Assembly: GCF_000968685.2 (NCBI RefSeq)
Contig: NZ_LAKD02000047.1
Coordinates: 82,516-146,515 of the forward strand
Source: Streptomyces antioxidans
GTDB taxonomy: Bacteria > Actinomycetota > Actinomycetes > Streptomycetales > Streptomycetaceae
Direction: 5' to 3'
DNA: 64,000 nt
Every line of letters begins with the position of its first letter. The first letter of the stretch is position 1. The notes beneath the pieces were generated by a model. That model was given only the letters and a program-made list of their open reading frames with translations, was not told the DNA's origin and did not search any database. The position numbers were made by a program, and so were the translations under genes. Shown here one piece after another: positions 48,203 to 55,982 of this stretch.

Positions 48203-50044
48203 CTACGGGGTGTAGAGCTGGGCGCGCGGCACGATCTGCTGGGGCACTCCGGGGCTGGACCACAGCAGCTTCATATGGGCCTCCCCGGTCTGCTCGGTGT
48301 ACTCGATCCGGATGGCGTGCCGGTGGCCGGCGCGCAGTGCGACGGTCGCCTTGTCGACCTGTGGACCGTGCGGGGTGGTGGCGTCGATGACCAGGCGGCC
48401 GTCGATCCACACCCGCGCGGTGTCGTCGGAGACGGCCGAGAGCGTGTAGGTCTCGCTGTGCCGGGGCTGGAGGTAGCCGGTCCAGCGGACACCGAAGTGG
48501 TCGGCGGGGACGTCGGCGGCCGGGGAGCCGGAGAACCGCCAGGTGTGGTTGACCGTCGGATCGGTCCGGGTGACGGCGGGCGGCCCGGTGAAGGTCTCAT
48601 TGGCGAAGACCTCCTCCCGCAGCCCTTGGCCCCGCCCCTGGGGTGCGGCCGGGGCCGGTTCCACCGTCAGCTCGATCACCGAGGCGATGTCGCCGACCGG
48701 GCCTCCGGCGGGGGTGAGGTCGAAACCGTCGCCCGCCTTCGCCACCCCGACCCGCTGTCCGCTGCCCAGCACCCGGGCGCCGGTCACCGTGAACGGCGCC
48801 TTCGCGGTGAGGTGGAGCGGCTGACCGGCGGCGGGCCAGGAGGTGACGGACGCGTAGAGCCGGTTGCCCGACCGGCTGACCGCGCCCCAGGACGGCTCGT
48901 CCACCAGCCCGGTGGCCCCGGCCCCGTACACCGCGCGGCCCTGGCCGGAGGTCCGCAGCCAGGAGCCGATCTCGCGCAGCCGGTCGACCGAGGGCTGGGG
49001 AACGCGACCCAGTCTGTCCGGGCCGACGTTCAGCAGGTAGTTGCCGCCGCGGCTCGCGATGTCGAGGAGGTTGCGGGTGAGGGTGGTGGGCGACTTCCAG
49101 TCCTGGTCGTACGCGGCGAAGCCCCAGTGGCCGTTGAGGGTCATACAGCTCTCCCACAGCTGTCCGTCCACCGGCGCGTCCGGGATCTCCTGCTCGGGCG
49201 TGCCGTAGTCGCCGTCCACGACGCGCCGCTTGCCGACCCGGTTGTTGGTGATCAGATCGGGGTCGAGCCCGTGCAGATAGGTCTGGAGCCGTTCACCGTC
49301 CTGGGCGGACCAGCGGTTGGTGGGGTCGTCCGCGTCCCACTCCCCGTCGAACCAGAGCAGCGCCGGGTGGTAGTTGTCGACCAGCTCCTTGAGCTGGGCG
49401 TACATCCGCTTCTCATAGCGCGGGAAGGTGGCCGGGTCGGCGAAGTCGGGGTCGTGCCAGTCCCAGATCGAGTAGTAGAAGCCGAGTTTGATCCCTGCGG
49501 CGTCCGCGGCGGACTTCAACTCGGCCAGGATGTCGCGGCGTTGGTCGAACGAGGAGTGGTCCCGCAGGTTCCAGCCGTTCTGCTTGGTCGGCCACATCGC
49601 ATAGCCGTCGTGGTGCTTGGAGGTGATGACGATGTAGCGCTGCCCGGCGTCCTTGGCCGCCTTGACGATGGCCTCGGCGTCGAAGGACGCGGGGTTGAAG
49701 TCCTGGGCGGCGTCCTCGTACTCGTCCACCGGGATCTGGCAGTTGCGCTTGATCCACTCGGCGTCACGGCAGACGGTCCCGTCCGCCCGCCGGTATTCGC
49801 CCTCCAGCTGGGAGTAGGCGCCGAAGTGGATGAACATCCCGAAGCGGTCCTGCCGCCACCAGGCGGTGCGGGCGGAGGTGAAGGGGTCGTCGGTGGCGTA
49901 GTCGGTGCCGGGCCCCGGCTGCCGTGCCGTGGCCGGTGCCGCGGTGGCGGCGGGAGGGCCGTTGAGGATCGTGGCCAGCACCATGCCGAGCAGAAGGCTG
50001 AGCGCTCGGAGGGGGATGACGGCCCGTCGTCTGGACGTACGCAT
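48203..50044 (-). CDS. secreted GH29 alpha-L-fucosidase with PA14 domain
   Basis: A 613-residue exported glycosidase. Residues 1-36 form a signal peptide. The GH29 barrel spans ~50-370: WWRQDRFGMFIHFGAYSQLE, ITSKHHDGYAMWPTKQNGWN, GFYYSIWDWHDPDF and nucleophile Asp233 in LLWFDGEW; GGNYLLNVGPDRLG closes it. A beta-sandwich region (~380-470) follows, then a PA14-like carbohydrate-binding domain (~480-610; GVRWTGYLQPRHSETYTLSA, RVWIDGRLVID). It releases L-fucose from glycans outside the cell. No fucose catabolic genes are adjacent, and it interrupts the purine genes without obvious functional link. Confidence 0.92.
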   Translation of the reverse strand: MRTSRRRAVIPLRALSLLLGMVLATILNGPPAATAAPATARQPGPGTDYATDDPFTSARTAWWRQDRFGMFIHFGAYSQLEGEYRRADGTVCRDAEWIKRNCQIPVDEYEDAAQDFNPASFDAEAIVKAAKDAGQRYIVITSKHHDGYAMWPTKQNGWNLRDHSSFDQRRDILAELKSAADAAGIKLGFYYSIWDWHDPDFADPATFPRYEKRMYAQLKELVDNYHPALLWFDGEWDADDPTNRWSAQDGERLQTYLHGLDPDLITNNRVGKRRVVDGDYGTPEQEIPDAPVDGQLWESCMTLNGHWGFAAYDQDWKSPTTLTRNLLDIASRGGNYLLNVGPDRLGRVPQPSVDRLREIGSWLRTSGQGRAVYGAGATGLVDEPSWGAVSRSGNRLYASVTSWPAAGQPLHLTAKAPFTVTGARVLGSGQRVGVAKAGDGFDLTPAGGPVGDIASVIELTVEPAPAAPQGRGQGLREEVFANETFTGPPAVTRTDPTVNHTWRFSGSPAADVPADHFGVRWTGYLQPRHSETYTLSAVSDDTARVWIDGRLVIDATTPHGPQVDKATVALRAGHRHAIRIEYTEQTGEAHMKLLWSSPGVPQQIVPRAQLYTP

Positions 50045-50213
50045 GGCGGCTCCTGTGCTCGTGGGTGGTCGGACAGGAGGGCTGGCCAGCCGCGTACGGG
50101 AACCTAGAGCCGGAAAGGTGGGATGTCAACGGGGCGCGAAGGACTAGAAAGGCCGTTGGTGACGACCATAAGGCGGCCATCCCGGCGATCCATCCGATGT
50201 ATCGGCTAAGCGT

Positions 50214-51584
50214 TCAGTCTTCTTCCGCGATATGGGCCAGCCGCCGTGCCTCGGTACGGGCCTCCCGTGCGATCTGGTCCTCGTCCACGGTGAGCAGCCT
50301 GCCCGACTCCACTACCGGAGCGCCGTTCACCAGGGACAGGGTCACCGGGGCCGGGGCGCCGAGGACGAGGGCCGCGACCGGGTCGGCGATGGACGAGTGG
50401 CCGAGCCCGTCCAGCTTCCACAGCACCAGGTCGGCCAGTTTGCCCGGCTCCAGCGAGCCGATCTCCCCTTGGCGGCCGAGCACCCGCGCACCGCCGTAGG
50501 TGCCGAGGCGCAGCGCCTGACGGACGTTCAGCGCCTTCTCGCGGTGGCCGCCGAGCCGGTTGATCAGCAGCGCGTTGCGCAGTTCGGTGTGGAGCTCACC
50601 GGATTCGTTGGAGGCGGTGCCGTCCACGCCCAGGCCGACCGGCACGCCCGCGGCGAGCAGATCGGGGACGCGGGCGATCCCGGCGGCGAGCCGGGCGTTG
50701 GACGAGGGGCAGTGGGCCACTCCGGTGCCGGTCCGGGCGAACGCCCGGATGTCGGTGTCGTTCATGTGGACGCAGTGGGCCATCCACACGTCCTCGCCCA
50801 GCCAGCCGGTGGATTCGAAGTAGTCGGTCGGCCCCATCCCGAACCGCTCGTGGCAGAACTTCTCCTCCTCCACCGTCTCCGAGCCGTGGGTGTGCAGCCG
50901 TACGCCCCTGCGGCGGGCCAGCGCCGCGGACTCGCGGAGCAGTTCGGTGGTGACGGAGAACGGCGAGCAGGGCGCCACCGCGATCCGCAGCATGGCGTCG
51001 GGCGCCGGGTCGTGGTGGGTGTCGATGGCCGCCTCGGTGGCGGCCAGCGCCTCCTCCGTGGACTCCACGGCGAAGTCCGGCGGCAGCCCGCCGTCGGAGG
51101 TGCCGAGGTCCATGGAGCCGCGGGCGGCGGTGAACCGCACCCCCAGCTCACGGGCGGCGCGGATCTCGGCGCCCAGCAGATCGCCGCTGCCGCGCGGAAA
51201 GACGTAGTGGTGGTCCATGGCGGTGGTGACCCCGCCGCGGACCATCATCGCGAGCGAGCCGCGGGCCGCCGCGTGGACCATCGGCTCGTCGATCCGCGCC
51301 CAGACGGGGTAGAGCGCGACCAGCCAGTCGAAGAGGTTGCTGTCCTGGGCCAGGCCGCGGGTGAGCCACTGGTAGAAGTGGTGATGGGTATTGACCAGGC
51401 CGGGCGTGACCAGGTGCCCCGTGCCGTCGACCCGGCGGACGACGCCCTCAAGACCCTCGGGTGCGCGCCCCTCGCCCACCGACTCGACGCGGTTGCCCGC
51501 GACGACGACATGGCCGGAGGCGTACTCGGTGTCGTGGGCGTCCACGGTGGCGACGGCGCAGTTCTCGATGACGATGCGGTTCAC
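50214..51584 (-). CDS. 8-oxoguanine deaminase
   Basis: A 456-residue amidohydrolase of the 8-oxoguanine deaminase / hydroxydechloroatrazine ethylaminohydrolase group, producing urate from 8-oxoguanine. Metal and catalytic motifs: LVNTHHHFYQWLTRG, VAPCSPFSVT, RLHTHGSETVEEEKF, MAHCVHM and LGVDGTASNESGEL. As the last gene after urate oxidase it can feed oxidised guanine into the urate pathway. GTG 51584 with GGAAGG upstream; 39 bases after the urate oxidase stop. Confidence 0.9.
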   Translation of the reverse strand: MNRIVIENCAVATVDAHDTEYASGHVVVAGNRVESVGEGRAPEGLEGVVRRVDGTGHLVTPGLVNTHHHFYQWLTRGLAQDSNLFDWLVALYPVWARIDEPMVHAAARGSLAMMVRGGVTTAMDHHYVFPRGSGDLLGAEIRAARELGVRFTAARGSMDLGTSDGGLPPDFAVESTEEALAATEAAIDTHHDPAPDAMLRIAVAPCSPFSVTTELLRESAALARRRGVRLHTHGSETVEEEKFCHERFGMGPTDYFESTGWLGEDVWMAHCVHMNDTDIRAFARTGTGVAHCPSSNARLAAGIARVPDLLAAGVPVGLGVDGTASNESGELHTELRNALLINRLGGHREKALNVRQALRLGTYGGARVLGRQGEIGSLEPGKLADLVLWKLDGLGHSSIADPVAALVLGAPAPVTLSLVNGAPVVESGRLLTVDEDQIAREARTEARRLAHIAEED

Positions 51585-51623
51585 GGAGCGTGGCCTTCCG
51601 TCGGGTCGTTCGGCGGGATCCGG

Positions 51624-52505
51624 TCAGTCGGTGGGGATCCGGGGCTCGGCGCCGTCCCGCAGCACGGTGGCCTCGATGAGCCCGTACGGCCGGTCGGCGG
51701 CGAAGTAGACCTCGTTGTCGTTGGTGAGGCTGAAGGGTTCCAGATCGACCAGGAAGTGATGCTTGTTGGGCAGCGAGAGCCGTATCTCGTCGATCTCGGG
51801 GCGGTGCTCGATCACCCGCGCGCCCATCTGGTACAGCGTCTGCTGGAGCGAGAGCGAGTAGGTTTCGGCGAACGCGCTCAGCAGTTGGCCGCGCGCGCCG
51901 GCGTGGGCCAGGTCCCAGTCCGGCGCCGGCCGGGCGTCCTCGCTCCAGCCGTACCGCCAGCGGGCGTGCACATCGGTGGCGAGGATCCGGTCGCGGGCCT
52001 CCGGGAGCGTGGTGTACCGGTCCTTCACATAGCCCCAGAACTCGGAGTCCGTGGTGTTGAGTACGGTGAGCCCGGTGAGCCCGGAGACCACCTCCCAGCG
52101 CTCGCCGTCGAAGGTGATCTGGGCGGTGCGGACCTCCTGGCCGCGGCGGACGAAGGAGTGCTCGGCGCTCCCGGCCGTCGCGATCCGCTCCCAGGCGTAC
52201 TCCTCCACGCGGACGCGGGCGCGGTGGATGGGCTCCTGGCTGGTGACGAAGTGGCGGGCCAGCCGGATGCCGAACTCCTCGGCCGTGTCGATGCCGTGCT
52301 CCTTGGCGAAGGCGTACACGGTGTTCTTGGTGGTGTCGGTCGGCAGGACGTTGGCGTTGCCGCCGGAGAGGTGGACCTCCTCCATCGCGCCGGAGAGCGC
52401 CACCGAGACATTGAGGTCCTTGAGGTGGTGCACGGCGCCGTCGCGCACCACCCGGACGACGCGGGTTTCGGCTTTGCCGTAACTGTTCGGGCCGAGCGTG
52501 GGCAT
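51624..52505 (-). CDS. urate oxidase
   Basis: A 293-residue cofactor-free uricase oxidising urate to 5-hydroxyisourate. Catalytic Lys11 in LGPNSYGKAETRV and Thr56 in LPTDTTKNTVYAF, plus the His of PNKHHFLVDL, are present, with VSGLTGLTVLNTTDSEFWGY typical of the second T-fold. It lies 5 bases downstream of HIU hydrolase in the operon OHCU decarboxylase, HIU hydrolase, urate oxidase, 8-oxoguanine deaminase. Confidence 0.95.
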   Translation of the reverse strand: MPTLGPNSYGKAETRVVRVVRDGAVHHLKDLNVSVALSGAMEEVHLSGGNANVLPTDTTKNTVYAFAKEHGIDTAEEFGIRLARHFVTSQEPIHRARVRVEEYAWERIATAGSAEHSFVRRGQEVRTAQITFDGERWEVVSGLTGLTVLNTTDSEFWGYVKDRYTTLPEARDRILATDVHARWRYGWSEDARPAPDWDLAHAGARGQLLSAFAETYSLSLQQTLYQMGARVIEHRPEIDEIRLSLPNKHHFLVDLEPFSLTNDNEVYFAADRPYGLIEATVLRDGAEPRIPTD

Positions 52506-52510
52506 CGGTG

Positions 52511-52849
52511 CTAGCTCCCTCGGTAGACGGAGTAGCCGAACGGGGTGAGCAGCAGCGGTACGTGGTAGTGCTCATCCGGCTCGACGGCGAAGGCGACCAC
52601 GACCTCAGGGAAGAAGGCGTGGGTCAGATACGGCCCGGTCTCGAAGCGCAGCCGCGCGTGGGTGGTGCCCTCGGGGAGGGCGGGCAGGTCCCCGCAGCGC
52701 CCGTCGGCGTCGGTGAGGGAGTCGGCGTGCGCCCTCCACTCCGCGCCCGGCCCCGGACGCACGGCCAGCTCGACGACCACGCCCACGGCGGGGCGGCCGA
52801 TGCTGGTGTCCAGGATGTGGGTGGACACCGAGGTGGCGCCGCTCGCCAT
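52511..52849 (-). CDS. 5-hydroxyisourate hydrolase (transthyretin-like)
   Basis: A 112-residue transthyretin-fold enzyme converting 5-hydroxyisourate to OHCU. N-terminal HILDTSIGRPA (catalytic His), central RLRFETGPY and HAFFPEVVVAF, and C-terminal YHVPLLLTPFGYSVYRGS with the diagnostic YRGS tail. Its ATG overlaps the OHCU decarboxylase stop by one base (TGATG), so translation is coupled. Confidence 0.95.
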   Translation of the reverse strand: MASGATSVSTHILDTSIGRPAVGVVVELAVRPGPGAEWRAHADSLTDADGRCGDLPALPEGTTHARLRFETGPYLTHAFFPEVVVAFAVEPDEHYHVPLLLTPFGYSVYRGS

Positions 52850-53439
52850 CACCGCTCTCCTTCCGCCGGGGCCCGCGGGGCCTCCAGGGTCTCCGACGCC
52901 GCTTCCGCCGGCGTTCCTGTCAGCGCTTCCTCCGGCGTTCCGGCCGGCGTTTCCGTCAGCCGGGTCAGCCGGATGCGGTTGATCTTTCCCAGTTCGGTGC
53001 GGACGATGTCGCGCTCGGTGTCGGCGTCGTGCCGGATCCGCGCGCGCAGCGCGGCCAGCATCTCCTCGCCGGTGCGGCCGGTGGCGCAGATCAGGAAGAC
53101 ATGGCCGTGGCGCTCCTGGTACGCGAGGTTCAGCTCCAGCAGCTCCGCGCGCTCCGCGTCCCGTACCCCACTCTGCTCCCGGGCCGAGGCGGCGTCGCCC
53201 GGCGCGGGCCGTCCGATGGGCGGATGCGCGGCCATCGCCTCGGCCAGGTCGGCGGCGGTCAGCTGGGCCATGGCCGCGTCGGAGGCGTCGAGCAGCTTCC
53301 CGACCGTGGCGTACGGCCGCCCGGCCGCCACCGCCGCGCCCCAGGTCCGGCTGGCGCACACCGAGCTCAGCAGCGCGGCGGCGGCCCGGTCGTCCGCCGC
53401 GTTGAACCGGGCCAGCCCCGGAGGTGCACTCGAAGTCAC
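52849..53439 (-). CDS. OHCU decarboxylase
   Basis: A 196-residue all-helical 2-oxo-4-hydroxy-4-carboxy-5-ureidoimidazoline decarboxylase giving S-allantoin. Catalytic His is in AAHPPIG and the conserved Glu segment in LNLAYQERHGHVFLICATGR. A 30-residue C-terminal Thr/Glu/Pro-rich tail (TPAGTPEEALTGTPAEAASE) goes beyond the usual family length. First gene of the urate operon; the predicted -10 ends six bases before the GTG, so the operon mRNA may be leaderless. Confidence 0.92.
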   Translation of the reverse strand: MTSSAPPGLARFNAADDRAAAALLSSVCASRTWGAAVAAGRPYATVGKLLDASDAAMAQLTAADLAEAMAAHPPIGRPAPGDAASAREQSGVRDAERAELLELNLAYQERHGHVFLICATGRTGEEMLAALRARIRHDADTERDIVRTELGKINRIRLTRLTETPAGTPEEALTGTPAEAASETLEAPRAPAEGER

Positions 53440-53445
53440 TCCCGC

Positions 53446-53487
53446 AAGCTAGGAGGCCCCCTCGCCGGACGTCAACACTTTGTTGAA
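53446..53487 (-). promoter_or_regulatory. urate operon promoter with AllR-type operator
   Basis: Minus strand: TTTTCAACAAAGTGTTGACG contains the TTCAA-N7-TTGA motif (53487-53472). Its distal half TTGACG (53475-53470) is the -35 and TAGCTT (53451-53446) the -10, 18 bases apart. Transcription should begin about at the GTG of OHCU decarboxylase (53439). Confidence 0.65.
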
Positions 53488-53537
53488 AAATCCGCGTAAC
53501 GAGGGGAGGAGTGATCAGCCCCCGACCCGAGGAACGA

Positions 53538-53909
53538 TCAGTCCCCGTCCTTCTCGCGGTTGAGGTAGTTGTACACGGTGAAGCGGCTCACCCCGAGGGC
53601 CCCGGCGACCGTTTCGACCCCGTGGCGCACCGAGAACGCACCGCGCTGCTCTAGCTGGCGTACCACGGACTGCTTGGTCTTGCGGTCCAGGGTCGAGAGC
53701 GGTACGCCGTGGCGGCGCTGGAGGTCGGCGAGGATGCGGTCGAGCGAGTCCGACAGATGCGGCAGCCTTACGGCGACCACCGGACGGCCCTCCCAGGAGA
53801 GCACCACATCGTCGCCCCGGGCCCGGTCGGGCGCGATCATCTCGCCGCCCATGGCGTCGACGAGCGGCTTCACCGCGGCGGCGAAGGGGTGGTCGGCGGG
53901 TACGCTCAC
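53538..53909 (-). CDS. small HTH protein (YheO/DauR-type C-terminal HTH)
   Basis: A 123-residue protein. Residues 1-60 form an alpha/beta region (HPFAAAVKPLVDAMGGEMIA, VVLSWEGRPVVAVRLPH) and ~80-118 an HTH like that of DauR/YheO regulators (QSVVRQLEQRGAFSVRHGVE, AGALGVSRFTVYNYLNR). The full PAS-like sensing domain of that family is missing, so this is a short version. GTG overlaps the stop of the 83-residue gene upstream (GTGA). It lies next to the urate operon on the same strand and may contribute to its control. Confidence 0.82.
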   Translation of the reverse strand: MSVPADHPFAAAVKPLVDAMGGEMIAPDRARGDDVVLSWEGRPVVAVRLPHLSDSLDRILADLQRRHGVPLSTLDRKTKQSVVRQLEQRGAFSVRHGVETVAGALGVSRFTVYNYLNREKDGD

Positions 53910-54157
53910 GCCTCGCCCTCCCCGAGGACGCTGACCTGGAGCGAGATCCGGGTGGCACCGGCCGTGAGGGAGCTGCGCAGCAGCCGGTCGACGGCCTCGA
54001 GCACCGCCTCGGCCCCGCCCTCGGCGGTGTTGCCGAAGGGGCCGACGTCCACGGCGTCCAGCGGGGCGGCCTGGACGGTCTCGCGGGCGGCCACGGCGTG
54101 CGGCGGCACCTCGTCGAGGTCGAACGGTTCGGTGGTGAACTCAACCCTCAATCTCAC
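53906..54157 (-). CDS. small conserved protein coupled to the HTH gene
   Basis: An 83-residue protein with a ferredoxin-like beta-alpha-beta pattern: RLRVEFTTEPFDLDEVP, GGAEAVLEAVDRLLRSSLTA, TRISLQVSVLGEGEA. That fold occurs in small ligand-binding proteins, but I do not recognise the family. GTG 54157 lies after a weak site. The stop overlaps the HTH start (GTGA), so both are made together; it may act as co-sensor for the short HTH protein (inference). Confidence 0.7.
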   Translation of the reverse strand: MRLRVEFTTEPFDLDEVPPHAVAARETVQAAPLDAVDVGPFGNTAEGGAEAVLEAVDRLLRSSLTAGATRISLQVSVLGEGEA

Positions 54158-54296
54158 GCCGCCAACCTACTGCGTCCGGGCCTGACACGGCGCCCCCGCT
54201 ACGGGGGACGGAACGCGCCAAGTCCCTCCCCGGCGCCGCCCGCTTCGGGGAGCATGGAGCGATACCGCGTCCGCCCTCCGCCCAGGGAGCGCCCCG

Positions 54297-55001
54297 ATGA
54301 CAGACCAGGTGCCGGTGCGTTGTCCCGCGTGCCGTCGCGAGCAGGCGTTCACGCCGCCCGCCTTCCCCTGTGCGTGCGGCGCCCCGGTCACCCTCCCCGT
54401 CCTCCGCGACGGCACTCCGGAGGAGCTTGGCCACCGCACCTGGGAGAACCTCTGGGTGGCGGTGAACTGCCCGTCCTGCGGCCATCAGGGCCACTGGCCG
54501 CAACCGGAGCTTGGCTGCGACTGCGGTGCGGTGGTCCGCGTCCCCGTCGCCGCCCCGCCGCCCCCGGCCGTACCGGGCACGGGGGCCGGGCCCGGCTGTC
54601 CGGCGGTGGCGCGCCCGGCCTTCCGGCCGGTCACGATCCGCACCGCGCGGGACGCGGTCACCGCCGCCGCGCGGTATCTGGACTGGCTCGGCTTCCACAG
54701 CCTGCGGCCCTCGGAGGACCGGGCCGCCTCCGGGGTGGACCTCCGCGGGACGGGCGTGGTGGCCCAGGTCGATCCGACCACCCGCCCCACCGGGCTGCGG
54801 GACATCGAGTGCCTGTGGCTGAACGGGCTCCACCAGTCGGCCATGAGCGTCTTCTTCTCGCTCGCGGGCTATGCCCGGGAGGCGCGGGCGCGCGCCGACG
54901 CGCTGCGTCTGCCGCTGTTCACCATGGATCTCACCGGCACTCCGCAGCCCGTCAACGACCCGGCCGACGTACTGATCCGGATGGGCCCGCCGGACGGCTG
55001 A
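54297..55001 (+). CDS. zinc-ribbon protein with Mrr-like nuclease-fold domain
   Basis: A 234-residue protein. Two zinc ribbons: CPAC..CACG (residues 9-28) and CPSCGHQG..CDCG (59-77). After a Pro-rich linker (86-110), residues ~112-225 look like an Mrr/restriction-endonuclease-like PD-(D/E)xK domain: TARDAVTAAARYLDWLGF, GVDLRG (Asp148), VVAQVD (Gln157, Asp159). The catalytic Lys of the QxK motif is Asp159 here, so the domain may bind DNA without cutting it. Monocistronic; no partner restriction genes nearby. Confidence 0.75.
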   Translation: MTDQVPVRCPACRREQAFTPPAFPCACGAPVTLPVLRDGTPEELGHRTWENLWVAVNCPSCGHQGHWPQPELGCDCGAVVRVPVAAPPPPAVPGTGAGPGCPAVARPAFRPVTIRTARDAVTAAARYLDWLGFHSLRPSEDRAASGVDLRGTGVVAQVDPTTRPTGLRDIECLWLNGLHQSAMSVFFSLAGYAREARARADALRLPLFTMDLTGTPQPVNDPADVLIRMGPPDG

Positions 55002-55140
55002 CCCGGACGGCCCTTGTGCTCATGACCGGGGAAGGCTTCCGTTGAGGGGCCGCCCTCCGGCCGAGGGGCCACCTTCCGCCCGAGGGGACGCCCTCCACCG
55101 TTCACCCGTCCCATCCGCCCGACCGGCCGGAGGCCGAACG

Positions 55141-55911
55141 ATGGCTGTTCCGTGGTACCCGACGTCACGGCCGAGGTTATGGGCCGCTCCCGCCGCCGCC
55201 CTGGCCCTCCTCCTGACCCCCCTGGTGGCCGGATGCGGGGCCGGAGACGTGCCCCGGCCCACGGTGGAGAGCTCCTCGCCCGCGCCCGGCCCGCAGTCCG
55301 GCGAGCCCGCCCCGCCGACCGCCAGCGCGGGCCCCGACGGTGGAGGGAGCGTGGAGGAGGACATCCAGGCGGCGGTCTCCGTCACCAACGCCTACTGGCA
55401 GACCCACTGGTCCCAGCTGTTCACCGGCGACTACGGCCCGCCCAGGGTCGCGGGCGCCTACGACGGTGGCGCTCCCGGCGCCCCGGTGTGCGGCGACGCG
55501 CCCCTCCCGGACGACAACGCCGTGTACTGCCCGGACGGCGACTACATAGCGTGGGACATGGATCTGATGCGCTGGGGCCACGCGCGGGGCGACGCCTGGG
55601 TCTATCTGGTGATCGCCCATGAGTGGGGCCACGCCGTCCAGAACCGGCTGGACGCGGGACTGGTCGATCTGGCCCGTGAGCTCCAGGCCGACTGCCTGGC
55701 CGGGGCGGTCCTCTTCGGGGCCGCGCAGGACGGGACGCTCACCTTCGAGGACGGCGACACCGAGGAGCTGGCGGACGCCCTGACCGCGCTCGCCGACCGT
55801 ACTCCGTGGACCGATGTCTCCGATCACGGCGACGCCTCCCAGCGGGTCTCCTACTTCAGCCGCGGCGCGCGATCCGGGGTGAAGTCCTGTCTGCCGAACG
55901 GGGTTCGGTGA
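55141..55911 (+). CDS. lipoprotein neutral zinc metallopeptidase
   Basis: A 256-residue protein. Signal peptide with lipobox TPLVAGCGAG (Cys32), then a Pro/Ser-rich spacer, so it is anchored outside the membrane. The zincin motif HEWGH is at 160-164 (IAHEWGHAVQNRL), with a further conserved Glu in ARELQADCLAGAV (Glu180) as likely third ligand, as in putative neutral zinc metallopeptidases. ATG 55141 follows GGAGGCCGAACG; the longer frame from 55042 is Arg/Pro-rich and unlikely. Substrate unknown. Confidence 0.87.
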   Translation: MAVPWYPTSRPRLWAAPAAALALLLTPLVAGCGAGDVPRPTVESSSPAPGPQSGEPAPPTASAGPDGGGSVEEDIQAAVSVTNAYWQTHWSQLFTGDYGPPRVAGAYDGGAPGAPVCGDAPLPDDNAVYCPDGDYIAWDMDLMRWGHARGDAWVYLVIAHEWGHAVQNRLDAGLVDLARELQADCLAGAVLFGAAQDGTLTFEDGDTEELADALTALADRTPWTDVSDHGDASQRVSYFSRGARSGVKSCLPNGVR

Positions 55912-55948
55912 CGGGGACCGGCTGAGGCGCCTGGTGGCGCGGGGGTGT

Positions 55949-55974
55949 GGGCCCCTGCTGTGGTAGAGGGGCCC
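55949..55974. terminator. terminator between convergent genes
   Basis: GGGCCCCT / AGGGGCCC perfect 8-nt arms, extendable by G-U pairing, loop GCTGTGGTAG, between stops at 55911 and 55983. Confidence 0.65.
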
Positions 55975-55982
55975 GCAACTCA

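Noticed and set aside
48044..50107. 687-residue rightward frame opposite the fucosidase gene
   Set aside because: Exact antisense of the GH29 gene, with Gly/Val/Arg shadow composition.
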